This document shows positions 11,720 through 28,836 of a stretch of 64,000 nucleotides of DNA, in pieces. A program made the position numbers and the translations under genes. A model generated the notes under the pieces. It was not told the DNA's origin. It made no database searches and saw only the letters and a program-made list of their open reading frames with translations. The first letter of the stretch is position 1; the number at the start of each line of letters is the position of its first letter. Source of the stretch: Tausonia pullulans (Eukaryota > Basidiomycota > Tremellomycetes > Cystofilobasidiales > Mrakiaceae); the NCBI GenBank assembly GCA_951802195.1, contig OX637628.1, positions 682,001 to 746,000 on the forward strand. Direction: 5' to 3'.

Positions 11720-14463
11720 ATGGGCGTTGTCCGATTCTCAAGACCGTCGACGCCGGCCTTGACTCTCCTCACCCGGCTCGCCCCCGCCGCCGCTCGAGAC
11801 GCGTCCAGGCGACGTGTCTCCACGACATCGACGGCCATCGACTACCTAGCCTACTCCGAGGACCCTCATAACCGGATAGCACTCCCGACTTTCCCCGCGC
11901 ACGATGCCATCGTCCGCGCGACTGCACTTCTACGAGCCACGACAGGTGTGCGTCTGTCTTTCTCCACCCCTCCACCCCTCCACCCCTACGCACGTCGCCC
12001 TCGTGGACCTCCGCTACGCCTTGGTTGGCTCTCAGCTGCTGAAATTTAGTCGTTCGGGTCATTACTTCGTAGACTTCTGTGGAGATTCGTCACGCCCTTC
12101 TCCCCTTCTGGTCTCTCGCCTATACGTTCCATTGCGACGTTCTCTACTATCTTCCTCAGCGCGCCGATGGCAGCCTTCACCAGCATCCGCTTCCAAATCA
12201 CCCCTTTCTCATCACCCTCCAGATCTCAGGTGACAAGGATCCAACTCTCAGGTTTGCAATGGCTTCTTTAAAAAACAAACGTCGCTCGCTCGCTGACTCT
12301 TATGTGGCGGTTTCTCCTGTAGCGGCCTTCAGTTCCCGATAGCCCCGGCCACTTTTCTTCCCGTAAGCAATGTCTTGACCACTCTCGAGGATACGCCGCA
12401 AGATTCGGGAGTCAACCTTCCTGTCAGCCGTGGGGCCAACGACTCCTCGACCGAAGCGCTCTTTGGCGAGCCGATTCCATTCTCGCTTGGACCACCCCAA
12501 AGCCGGCTTGTTCCTCTTTACATTCCGTCGCCAACGGCCGAGGGCCGTAAGGTCTTCGACATGTTCAGCCTCGAGGTCGATCGTCTCAAGACCACCGACA
12601 AACATCGGCCCAGGGGCCTCTTTCCGAACGGTGGATCCATGGCGCGCGTGCTCGACAACGCCGTCGGCTGGGTGCGTAGCATGCGTCGTCTCGCTACGTG
12701 GGCGAGATGTGCCTCACCGATGAAGAGACAGAGAAGACAATGGGCTGGCAGCTGACCCAACGTGCTCTTCCCATTCTTCTTCTTCAGGATCGGCTGGCGT
12801 TTCCCTTTCGAAAGCCGACTCTCATTGCTTATGACTCGGAGGGTAAACCTATTGCAGCTGTCGACCCCTTGACAATGACGCTGCAGACTGCCACTATGGA
12901 ACACAACCAGCTCAAGTGGAAGGACATGGTGCGCGCGCCGATGGGGTCTCATTGCGTGCTCTTGATCTGTGGTCAGGATGTTGACCTCGGACCTGTCTTC
13001 TGGCGACCCCAAGACGGCATCCTTTCACAGGTGGCGCGAAATCTCCCAGCTTAAGACGAAGCAGTTCACCGGTGCCGAACTTAACGCGTCCCTCGCCTCA
13101 CGTGACCGCCTTGATTGGGAGAGCAACATTATACACGTGAGCCCAGCCTGACCTGCCGTACTCTGGCCCCGCTCGCTTACCCACGCCATGTGCATGTCCA
13201 AAACAGTCCATGAGGGAAACTGTCGAGGATCAACGAGAGCTCGAATCTCTCAAGCGAAGACTTGACGAGCGTCTGAAGACCAGATCGAAGTCGAGTCCTA
13301 TCTACTCCATTATCCAGCAACCCAAGATTACTCGACAAGCGGAGGAAAGGCGAGTCGCGCAGGAGCAGGTAAGGCGTCATACTGTATCTCTGTTGATAAG
13401 CATGAAAGTCTCGGCTGATCCGTATCTATTGACCGCAGAGTTTAAGCGAACGCAAGGCCCTAGCCGTCGAGCGTCAGAAGCGACTCCAACGCGAGGCCGA
13501 GGTTACTCAACGACTGTTGCATGAGGTGAATTTGTTTCGCCATTGCAAGAGCTGGTCCGACTGGCTCCTCGCTCGGCCAAGCTGATGATGACACCCCACG
13601 ACCGATGCCAGAGTGAGAGCAAAAAGCGGCAACGGGCGGCCGCCGAAGAGAAGCGGGAAGCGCAAGCCCGGAAGTTTGCTGTACGTCTGCTTGAAGGCAC
13701 ATCAGCAGTGTCAGGGCCGAAGTCATTTCGATATATCATCTTAAAACTCCTCTGGACTCCACTGCTTGTATAGGAAGCGAAGGTGGCCAAGGCGAAGAGA
13801 CTTGAAGACGTGAGTGGGCTTTATCTTGGGAACTTGACCATCTGCCTCTGCTGATTTCTGATCATTTGCCCTCTTGTCGAAGCGCGCTCGGGAGGAAGAT
13901 TCGCGACGAAGACTTGAGGAGGCGATGGCCAATGCGGCTCGAGAGCTTTGGGTTAATGCTGAGCGGACGGTCATTCGATCAACTGTGAAGTTCCCTTCCT
14001 GATGCCTCTCCAAATTCAGGGTTCGCGCGTGAAACCCAAGACAGGTGCCAAGTCAAAGGTCGGTACTCAAGCCCTTTTTGGATTCGTGAGGATTGAGCGC
14101 TGACGCTGTGACATGATATTAAAACCTCGTTAGATCCTGGACCCTCGCTCTTACTACCAAGTACTTGGCCTTGTCACGAGCGAGCGAGGACTCAACAGCA
14201 TACCAAGTGACGCCGAGATAAAAGCCGCCTGGAGGACCAAGATGCAGGTCTACCACCCGGACAAGCCAGGGGGAAGCACTGAATTGGCGGCCAAGATTAA
14301 TACGGCGGCCGACGCTCTTTCTACTGGTGGGTTCTGGTCTTGCCTCCGCAAATTCGAAATCTGCTCGATCCGGGGCTGATAACTCCGTTCCCTATGATCG
14401 AATCGTCTAGGTCTGAAGCGGGCAGAGTATCAGAAGAACGCCATTTGGGACCGGGCTGCGTAA
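11720..14463 (+). CDS. J-domain (DnaJ-like) protein with N-terminal mitochondrial-like leader and C-terminal J domain
   Basis: Starts MGVVRFSRPSTPALTLLTRL at 11720 and ends AIWDRAA before TAA at 14461-14463, with about ten introns. The first ~35 residues are rich in Arg, Ala and Ser without acidic residues, like a mitochondrial presequence. The N-terminal half (e.g. SVEIRHALLPFWSLAYTFHC, IGWRFPFRKPTLIAYDSEGK) matches no family I know. Charged, probably coiled-coil exons follow (ERKALAVERQKRLQREAE). The C-terminus carries the J domain: SYYQVLGLVTSERG, then AAWRTKMQVYHPDKPGGS with the HPD tripeptide that stimulates Hsp70. It is likely a co-chaperone for mitochondrial Hsp70. One junction near 12930-13020 is uncertain: either of two GT donors joined to the AG before 13012 restores the frame. 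A split into two genes is less likely. Confidence 0.65.
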
Positions 14464-14770
14464 AGGGCTGCGAGACTATAGATGCGGGCACTGTCTGTCC
14501 TTTCCTTGATCAGTTTCGCGCTCTTTCTGCTTTCGCCTTTTTTTTTGTGTCTCGCTGTTTCTCTGACCTATCTCCTCGCCTATGAAACATGAGCGAGCAA
14601 GACGTGAGCAGGCAAGACTCGCTCGGCGCGCAATCTCGGACATCGTCAAGGCGACCGACCCCCTGGCGCGACGCGTCGAGGCCCCCACCCCCCCTCCCCC
14701 GGACGACGCGTTCAACCCGCTGCTAGTTTTGTTTGGCGGACCACGACGACTTTCTTGACTCAATATCCGC
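14464..14770. other. Intergenic region upstream of SFI1
   Basis: About 307 bp, tandem orientation. It has a long T-rich stretch (around 14520-14550) followed by a GC-rich part. The small open frame at 14582-14755 lies inside it and is listed separately. Confidence 0.5.
14582..14755 (+). CDS. Short ORF just upstream of SFI1 (57 codons), possible uORF or micro-gene
   Basis: ATG at 14582 opens a 57-codon frame (MKHERARREQARLARRAI...) that ends at TGA 15 bases before the SFI1 start at 14771. It begins with a very basic helix-like segment, followed by a Pro-rich part (APTPPPPDDAFNP) and a hydrophobic LLVLFGG. Codons such as ATC, GTC, AAG and GAC fit the bias of nearby genes. A second ATG (14588) opens another short frame. 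It could be a small protein, an upstream ORF in the SFI1 leader, or chance. I know no family match. Confidence 0.3.
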
Positions 14771-17700
14771 ATGAGCCAGTCTCTTGACGCCTGGGAACTG
14801 GACCGTCTCGACATTAATCTTGTCGAGGCCATCGTCGCCGAGGCCGGACCTCTCTCGACCGCGTTTCTCGACATCTTCCGAGCGTACAACGACGTCCTCC
14901 TTCAGCAGGGCCTCGACCCAGCCGACGACACGATCTACTACCGCTTTATCCTCAAGCTCGGGATAGTCACGGGGGCTAACTGGGGAGACAGATGGGAGCG
15001 ATGGAAGCAGCAGCAGCTCAACTCGCCATCAACCTCGCTCGCGTCAACAACCCTAGACGACGAAGACGATGTCGCTGGGTCAACACCCCCAACGCGCGAG
15101 AGCTCGCGGTCTCCGACACCGACGAGGACCTGGCGTACAGACGGAACAGAGAGCGAGATCAGCACGTACACCGACCTCACCGATGACGAAGCCCCGCCTT
15201 CAATTTACTCGGCTTCGACCGTCGGCTTTCGGCCCCCACCGAGCGCGTCGTCCGCCTACGCAGCGTCAGCATGCATGTCGCCTCCTCAGCGGACTTCGAC
15301 TCCCCTCGTTTCGAGAAATAGGGTCGTCCGCTCTCACTCGCCGGCTTATCCTTCGCCTTCCGACACCCCAGGTCGACAGCCCTCTACGAAACCCAGGTCA
15401 GCAGTCGCCAGCCGCCCTTTGCCCCGAACTCCCTCACCACAGTCCCACACCTCGTCAACCCTTCCTCACATCTCTCGACCTCACTCCACCCCGGTTCATC
15501 TTCATGCACCTTCTCCACTGAGAGTGCCGCCTCTTCAACCTGCCTTTCTCCCCACGCCTCTCGTTCAACGTGACCACAGCCTTCTTCCCAGTCCTTCGTA
15601 CGTCGTCGGCGCCGACCCACAATCCCCCTCAACAGGAAGACACATCGCAAAGGCCACCAAACAGATCTCCAAATCTCGGGCCCTCATCGAAGCTGAGCTG
15701 CGGAGAGAGGACGACGAGCGAGAGCAGCGAAGGCTGCATGAGGCGAGAGCCGATCGATTCTATCAGCTCGGTCTGCTTGGGCGGTGCTGGGACGTTTGGC
15801 GACGAAGTCGTGAATGGATCATTGTAAGTCTTTCCAGATACCTTTGTCGGTGGCAATCAAATTGCCATGAGGCGATGAAGTCAGTCTGACCCGTTGCGTT
15901 CACCGCGCCAGATGACAACGCGTCAGATTGACCATGCTCGAGCTCAGCTCCTCGTCAGATCATCACTCCTCCGATGGAGGAAGGCGCTCGGTCGACATCA
16001 CGATATTTATCAGCTCGCAGGGTCAAGAGCAGATCGATATGCCCTGAGCTCCAGCCTCAAGATCTGGCTCAACACGCATCGCTGCAGAAGTCTGTTGTGG
16101 AAGGGCATCACATTCGAAGAGGAAAGGAGACGGACGAGTAAGACTTGGATGGAGTGGCGAGCAAGATTCGAGGCCCGGCGGATTGAGCGCTGGGAGCGGT
16201 GGATGCGGGATCGAGAATCGGATATCGAGGCTGCGATCGCCATGCGCATCATGATGGACGCATTCTTAGTAAGTCGGTTTGCTTGCAACTCTCAGATACA
16301 TTTTTGACTCACTGAGTCTGCTTTTTCGCAGCACTGGAGAGCCCGGAGACGCCTTTTCGTTGCAGTGGACCGCAGCATCATTTCGTCGCAAGCCAAGACG
16401 TTCCACCACTGGCGTAACCTCACTCAACACGTCGTTGAACTCCGTAGTCTTCTGGAAGAAGTTGAAGCAACTCGTGAGACTACCACACTCTTACACTCCT
16501 TTGCGTTCTGGCTCGATCGGACGAAGCGGAATGCTCAGGAGCACCTCGTCTCAATCCGGCGCGACGAAAGAGTCCAAGCAGAGGCCTGGAGCTCTTGGCG
16601 ACGTTCTCTGTATGTCTTCTGCTGGCCCTTATGCCAAATGATGCCCTGCAAGCTAGACATGACGGCTGACCGCTGGCAATGTCGACCTCTTCAAGCCGAC
16701 TGTCTCAACTGGAAAGCGACCTCTCGAGGAGGAGGCTCCTTTCGCTCGGATTCCGGGCATTCAAAGCTCGAATTTCCCAGATCGAGGCGCGTCTCTTACC
16801 GCTGGAACTACCCAACACTGGCACGGTTTCTCAGCTGACGATCGGGCATATCAGACATTGTCGGTGCTCGCCAAAATGAGGCTCGCAGACAGACGAACAG
16901 AACTCGGCGTTCGATCCTTTCACCAATGGCTCGTCCAAACCAGAGCAGTCACGTCTCGCCGGATGGTCGACCTGAGGACCCAGCGTCAAGCTCTCCTGGC
17001 GTGGCGGGAGCGAGTTGGCATCTTGGGGAACATGCAAGGTACTTCCCTGCGTGTAAATTCTCATTTTGACACAACACGTTGAACTTCCTCTTCAGGTTGT
17101 GCTTCAACCCTACGAACCCAACTATCCAGGCGCATTCTCAGTGAGGCCATGGCTCGATGGCGGGCTCGAATGCAGCACGTTCAGTCAGCGAGCTTGCAAG
17201 CGGATGCCAGTCACCATACTTCACTCAAGACGCAAGTTTTTCGACAATGGCGCAATCGTCTCGCAGAAGCAAGAGACCAGAATCACAAGGGTACAGTCGC
17301 TCACGAGTACATGCTGATCCGCCGAGCTTGGCTCGTATGGTCCGAGCAAAACCTTCGTTTGCGGCGAGAGGCATGGATCTTGTGCCGTCAGCAAGCAGTG
17401 ATTCGCGACGCGTTTTCCGGTCAGAGTCTCCTGTAGGGCAGCGGACATGCGCACACCAGGGCTGACTATAATTTGAACATCGCAGAGTGGAGCCGACAAT
17501 GCCACAAGATGCAATCCTTGCGTTTACTCGAGTCGCGTTGCAAGTCCAGACTTAGCCTAGTAATTCCCGACGACTTTGCAACGCGGTGAGATTGGGTCGC
17601 TAATGACAAGCTGGCGGTGTTGCAGCAGGTGGAGCGTCACGCTTTCGACGCATGGGGCAGACGGCTCGCGGCGATCCGCACATTTGTGGCTGGAGCAACG

Positions 17701-18598
17701 CTTATCCACGAGCGGCGCCTCATCACGCAAAGCTTCTCCAAGTGGACCGATGGATGCCTCCGCCATGGCGAGCAACTTAGCCTCATGCAAAGCTTCAGGG
17801 ATGTTAAGGCTGAAGGTCGGGTCGTCATTTCCATTGACGTCACGCTTAGCACCCCATGCTGATTTCGGGTCGCCTACATAGACGCGCTCAAGAAATCTTT
17901 TTCAAGATGGACACTTGCTACCCGCAAGTCAAAAAAGCGGAAGGCGCAGGAGCTCGCTCGCGCAGAACGCCAGAGGTGGGAGCTGCTCAGCCTTGCTTGG
18001 GAGCGTTGGACGGACCGCTTCAGAGAGTCTCGACTGCAGGACCTGGTCAGGCGCCGGTTTCCTTCTGCATTGAATCGCTCGCCTAGGCTAAATAACTTTC
18101 CGCGTGGTTTCATAGGAATCCTCACTCATCAGTTTGCGGGCTCGGAACTGTCTCGACGCCGCTCTCTGCAAATGGGAGTCCCGGGCCAGCGCGGCTATTG
18201 CGCTCCATTTCGACAAGATACGGCTTAAGAGGATGGTGTTGACGAGATTCTTTACGCATTACCCTCTGCGGAGGGACGAGAACCGAGCCTCAAACATGGA
18301 CCGGCGGAAGCTTCTGGGTAGATGTTCCCGCATCCGTTGCTATGCGCTTATGGTGAGACTGACATCGGCTGAATCGCAGCCTTCACCCTGGGAACATGGA
18401 AGACCAAGACAAAGAAGAAAGTGGCCCTGCGACCTCCTCCGTGCGTCCTTTCGTCGGTGTGGTCAGCCAGCCCAGAGGAAGCCGGTATCTCGCTGACTTC
18501 TCTCGCCTGGTCTCATAGACGACTACGAGGTCTGGCTCGACCCGCTCATCGGCCAAGACTGTCGAACTCTTCGGTCTTCGATCGATCAGCTGCGATAG
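14771..18598 (+). CDS. SFI1: SFI1-like centrin-binding spindle pole body/centrosome protein
   Basis: Starts MSQSLDAWELDRLDINLVEA at 14771 and ends DCRTLRSSIDQLR before TAG at 18596-18598, with about ten short introns. After an N-terminal helical segment (FLDIFRAYNDVLLQQGLDPAD) and a Ser/Pro-rich linker (~15000-15650), the protein is a long series of Trp-centred helical repeats. Examples are LLRWRKALGRHH, SLKIWLNTHRC, TFHHWRNLTQHV, AFWLDRTKR, SFHQWLVQTRAV, ALLAWRERVGIL and FSKWTDGCLRHG. This is the pattern of Sfi1 repeats, each of which binds one centrin (Cdc31) on the half-bridge during pole duplication. The end (DDYEVWLDPLIG) may be a short tail motif. It runs convergent with PRP16, with only 133 bp between stops. 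Confidence 0.8.
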
Positions 18599-18731
18599 AG
18601 CGACTTCGTGACTTCAGCGGTCGGATTTGACTCCCGATTCTCATGCACCTTCATATTGTGTCCGCTTCTTCCTTGTCTTACATTATCGGCGAAAAAGAAA
18701 GCAAATACATTCGATGAAAAGAACACCTCCG

Positions 18732-24744
<6,013 letters not shown>

Positions 24745-25030
24745 TTTGATACCACGTGTGGCGAGTGGGAGCGCAACGGAGAAAGTCAGAAGGAGGAGGG
24801 CTATGGTGTGGTGGTCGTCAGAGGGTGGTGGAGGGAAGGGAAGAGCCGAGAGGACCTCGTGCGGTCGGGCCGAGCCCGCCCTTCTTCCGCTTCTTGATAG
24901 TGACGGCTACGCGTCTTGGCTTGACCTCTATCCTCCACCCTATCTCTCCTCTAGCCCGCGAACGCCAACTCACATACACATTCGCACACACACACACAAA
25001 AAAGTCTGGCCGGATCACTTCCCTTTAATC
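24745..25030. promoter_or_regulatory. Shared divergent promoter of PRP16 and KTI12
   Basis: This 286-bp region lies between two divergent start codons (PRP16 minus at 24744, KTI12 plus at 25031). It has a purine-rich part near 24775-24850 and a (CA)n run with A-rich tail at about 24988-25003, just upstream of KTI12. No defined factor site was recognised. Confidence 0.5.
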
Positions 25031-26343
25031 ATGGCCTTTGTTGCTCTCTCGGGCTTCCCGAGCTCGGGCAAGACCACTGTAGTCGACAAGCTCGTCCTAG
25101 ACTTTCAAGCCCGCATGGCCCAAGAGTCCTATGCCGGGCCTCAGCTTGAGATAGTCATCATTAGGGACGACCTAGGGCCGGAGGGCCGAGATACATATCT
25201 TGGTGAGTCCCTTTCAGCTCCCGCCCTTCCAGTCTTCGCTATGTTCAAGCAAGTGAGTTTCTTACAGCGTTGACGCGCGTGTCCTTCTAGAATCCAAATC
25301 CGAGAAGCTCGTGCGGGCTTCGCTTCTGACGACCGTCGTCCGGACGCTCTCCAAGAGGCGGATCGTTATCTGTGACGGGATGAATTATATCAAGGGTCGG
25401 TCAATGCACGCTGGCGATAGTCTCCCCATAGTTGCACTTCCCTTGACCCGGGTTGTTCACGGCCGACGCAGGTTACCGCTATCAGATGAATTGCGCAGCC
25501 AAGGAAGCCTCTGTTAGATTCTGCACGGTCTGTCCGGGTCTGGTGATTGATTGGTCGTCCGTCTGCGTACACTGTTTCACTGATAGCGTGCCGTGCCTCC
25601 TTTTACTTCCACCTCTAGATCCATGTCGCCACACCACCGGCAATTTGCAAGGAGTGGAACGCCAAGCGTCCTACATCGGAAGCCTACTCAGATGTGGGGT
25701 CAGTCGAGATGATTGAGTACTCTTCAGTCGAAAAGAGTTTCGGGCTATTGACCTGCGGCCTGTCTTTCTCTCAGCGTTGATGCCCTCATTATGCGTTACG
25801 AAGAACCGTCGTCGATGGCACGGTGGGACTCTCCGCTGTTCACAGTTGGCTGGCAGGACGAACAGCTTCCCCTAGACGACATCTGGGCCTCTCTCATGAG
25901 CAGCGCCAAAATCAAGGCCAACCCATCGGTGATCCCGGTGAGTTCCAGAGCTCGTCGACGAATGGTCCCTTCGCCCCGGCGCATCGTAAACTCAATGTTC
26001 ATCACCGCCAAACTCTCTTCAGAACGGAGAGACTGCCCCGGATACACTTCAGGTCATGCACTCGACAACCTCTGGGCTCATTTCTAATCTCCTGGCACAC
26101 CTCTCGCACTCGCCCCTCTCGCCCCACCTCCCTCTCTCCCCTCCTTTCCCCTCATCCGGTCTCCATCTACCTCAGCGGACGATCTCGCTGAGTGAGATGC
26201 AGCGTCTCAAGCGGCAGTTCGAAAACATATCGCTCAAGGGCTTCAAAAACGGCGGGCAAGGCGTCCACCGCGCGAACTGGACGCCGGCAGAATGGGCCGA
26301 GGCGTGGGTCCGCTTCCTCGAGTCACAGTGGGGTACAGGATGA
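25031..26343 (+). CDS. KTI12: KTI12, Elongator-associated P-loop protein
   Basis: Six exons (25031-25202, 25291-25395, 25472-25527, 25619-25698, 25775-25937, 26023-26343) sum to 298 residues, close to the usual Kti12 size, with all junctions in phase and GT-AG. The start MAFVALSGFPSSGKTTVVDKL carries the Walker A motif. VICDGMNYIKGYRYQMNCAAKEA and CTIHVATPPAICKEWN follow, both typical of the Kti12/PSTK kinase-like family, then the C-terminal LKRQFENISLKGFKNGG and LESQWGTG. Kti12 binds Elongator and supports wobble-uridine modification of tRNA. An extra Ser/Pro/His-rich stretch (~26070-26170) sits in the C-terminal half. Confidence 0.92.
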
Positions 26344-26627
26344 AATATTGTTGGTGACAATTAGTGCCCATTTGTTAGAGGGCTGGGTGGAAGTTGGAGC
26401 GACTGGCGCTTTGATGGGTCAAAGGCGGCGTGCAACGGGAAGCCAGACTGAGATTGCGCGAATAGAGGGGAGACCAGGCATGCATCAAGGGGAAAACCCA
26501 AATAGAAACTAAGGACATGAGCTTCTGTGAGAACAAGGGTCCGAGGGATTCAGCACAGGCTTAGACGGGGGAGAATCTAGGCGCGCGTGAACGGACCGAC
26601 GAAAAAGCGAAAGGACCATCGAGGAGT

Positions 26628-28593
26628 TTACTCTGAGAAGCAAAGAACCCAGGCGATAAGCTGAGAAGACACAAGTAAATTGGAAAAGGTCGCTCACCGT
26701 CGCCAATCTTGGGCTGGAGTAAGAGCAAGTGGAGAGCAAACGAAGGGTCAAAATCTTGCGTGAGGTCTGGGACAAGAGACGAGAGATGAGCCGAGAAGGA
26801 CGAACGGCAAGATAGTAGTTGATGAATCCAACGTCAAACTCGAAGCCGACCTAGGCGGCGGACAGCGGGGAACGGATCAGCCGAGACAGACGTAACGATG
26901 ATGGCAAAACGAGGGGTGATATGTCACTTACGAGCATTGGGATCTCATCGCTCAGCTGCAGACTGACACGGGACGAGAGTGGGGCTGATTTGGTGAAGTT
27001 GAGGAGGTACTTGAGCGAGAAAGTCGACGTGACAGACTGCTGGAGCACAATCGAGACGCCCTCGTCCTCGTCCTTCTCGACCTTTTTCGCCTGCATGAAA
27101 TCGGCCTTATCAGCTCTCGAGGTCACGCGTCCAGAACGATGTTCCGAGAGAATGGACCTTCTTCGCCTTGGAGCCAGAGGCTTCGCCATTCGCCTTGCGC
27201 TTCGGCTTGCGGTTCTCATTTTCCTCCTCGTCCGCCTCTTCTTCGCCCTCGTCCTCAACCATCTCTGCAGTACGAAGGTATATCAGCATTGAGTGAGTCC
27301 CACAGCCAACTTGGCCAAGATCGAGATCGGCTACTACGCACGGACGTCGTCCTCGTCGTCCTCATCATCAACGTCAGGCTTCTCATCCTCCTCCCCCTCG
27401 TCGTCCGAGGTCTTCTCCTTTTTAACCTTGGCGGCCTGCTTCGACTTCTTCTGCGAGCTCGTGCTCCTCTCGTTGTTGGTCACACCGTGGTTGACCGAGC
27501 CCGCCTTGAGCATGACGCTCGCGCTACCGATCTCGCCATCGGCCGAGAAGCGGATGCCCTCCTTGGTAACCTCAATCTTGACCGACTCGCCAAGCGAGGT
27601 GAGGTCGCGGCAGATCTTCTGGAACTCAACGGACGACATGGTAACGATGGCGTCATACGAGGTGTCGGGGATGCCTAGGTGCTCCTGATCGATGTCCATG
27701 AGCCTCATTTCGTACTCCTGCAGTACAGAGATGCGTCAGAGAGAACGATAGGGCTGCGCGTCAGTGACGGGGCGAAGACGGACGGCACGCGACGCTGCAA
27801 CAGGATGACTCACTCCAACGCGATCTGATTCTTTGAATGACAAGGAGGGACCACATGGCTCGTGTCAGCTCTGGCGGGCGGGGGTCTTCGATACGCGTCT
27901 GTCCCACGCAATGCGGATGACAGGTAGGAGACGGATGAGGCAGCAAGAGAGCACGCACTCGATCCCTCAAAAACGAGCCCGAGACTATCAGCGTCATCGG
28001 CGGCCTTGATGGTGACAACATCGTCGTCCTTGGCGCACTTGATGATCTTGGTGAGCGATGCAAGCTGGGATTGAGAACAGAGTGGGTGAAAAGCGCGTCA
28101 GCGGGAAGAGCCAAGGCGCGCGAGTGAACGGACGCGCGTGACTGAGAGACAACGAGTCCTTACGTTGATACCGAGCGGCATGCTTCGGTCGCATCGGTAT
28201 GATTGGAAACCCTCCCGACGGAGCATGACAGTCACAAGAGCGACGTGCGAGTTGTCCATGGCTTGAAGAGCCTGCGCGTGGGCCCGTGTGCAACGTAATG
28301 GTCAGCCTTAACCAAGTGTAAGGGAGGGCGACGTGGGGCGGCGAGGAGACGAGAGTCGAGCGAGATCGGAAGGGGCACGCACGATTCCCTCGTCGTTGCA
28401 CTCGAAGTTGGCGTCGTTGACGAGCTCCTTGATGGCTAGGGAAGGGATAATGAACCCCGAGCCATCGTCAGCGGGCGAGGCAGGGAGAGGCAGGAGAGGA
28501 GGGGAAAAATGGGGCCAGAGAGGAGGAGAGGGCAAACAAACCCTCGAGGAGACGCTTGAGGACCGAGGCGTGTTCGAGACGAGCTTCGAGCAT
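26628..28593 (-). CDS. POL30: PCNA (DNA sliding clamp) with large internal insertion
   Basis: Eleven exons on the minus strand: 28542-28593, 28383-28435, 28164-28271, 27959-28064, 27814-27830, 27342-27717, 27158-27264, 26932-27090, 26806-26851, 26698-26713 and 26628-26632 (GAG split, then TAA). The product is about 347 residues; usual PCNA is near 260. Hallmarks: [75 protein letters not shown] and [18 protein letters not shown], ending PKIGDE. PCNA forms a trimeric ring that tethers replicative polymerases and repair factors. An insertion of ~89 residues, acidic with Lys-rich patches, lies after MLKAGSV in a loop that is normally very short. In exon 26806-26851 the conserved YYLA codons sit one frame off the upstream frame, within a run of three T (26819-26821). 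A base-call error is the likeliest cause, since PCNA is essential. Confidence 0.93.
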
Positions 28594-28798
28594 TGCAGAG
28601 AAGAAAAGGCGAGCCGAGGTAGGGAGGTGGAGTAAGGATTGGGGTTTTTTTTGGGGGGGGGGGGGTGACGGGGTGGCAAAGAGAGGGAAGGAGGTGGTGG
28701 TTGGTGGCGAGAGGTTGATCGACCTTCCTCCCGAGGAGAGAAAGGGGAGGGAGACGAATGGAAAGGGCCCAAGGGACGACGCGAGCGCGCGTCTCTCG

Positions 28799-28804
28799 AC
28801 GCGT
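28799..28804. promoter_or_regulatory. MCB-like box (ACGCGT)
   Basis: A palindromic ACGCGT, the MluI cell-cycle box bound by MBF (Mbp1-Swi6) in fungi, about 206 bp upstream of the PCNA ATG. MBF control of PCNA at G1/S is known in yeasts. A related GACGCGCC lies at 28817-28824. Confidence 0.5.
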
Positions 28805-28830
28805 AACCACAACCGCGACGCGCCAGGTCG

Positions 28831-28836
28831 ACGCGT
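28831..28836. promoter_or_regulatory. Second MCB-like box (ACGCGT)
   Basis: A second ACGCGT, 32 bp from the first and about 238 bp upstream of the PCNA start. The pairing of two boxes in one short stretch makes an MBF site more likely than chance, though such CG-rich hexamers also occur by chance in this genome. Confidence 0.5.

Noticed and set aside
24985-25003. (CA)n run as a telomere-like repeat
   Set aside because: A short simple dinucleotide run in a promoter; no telomeric TTAGGG-type units.
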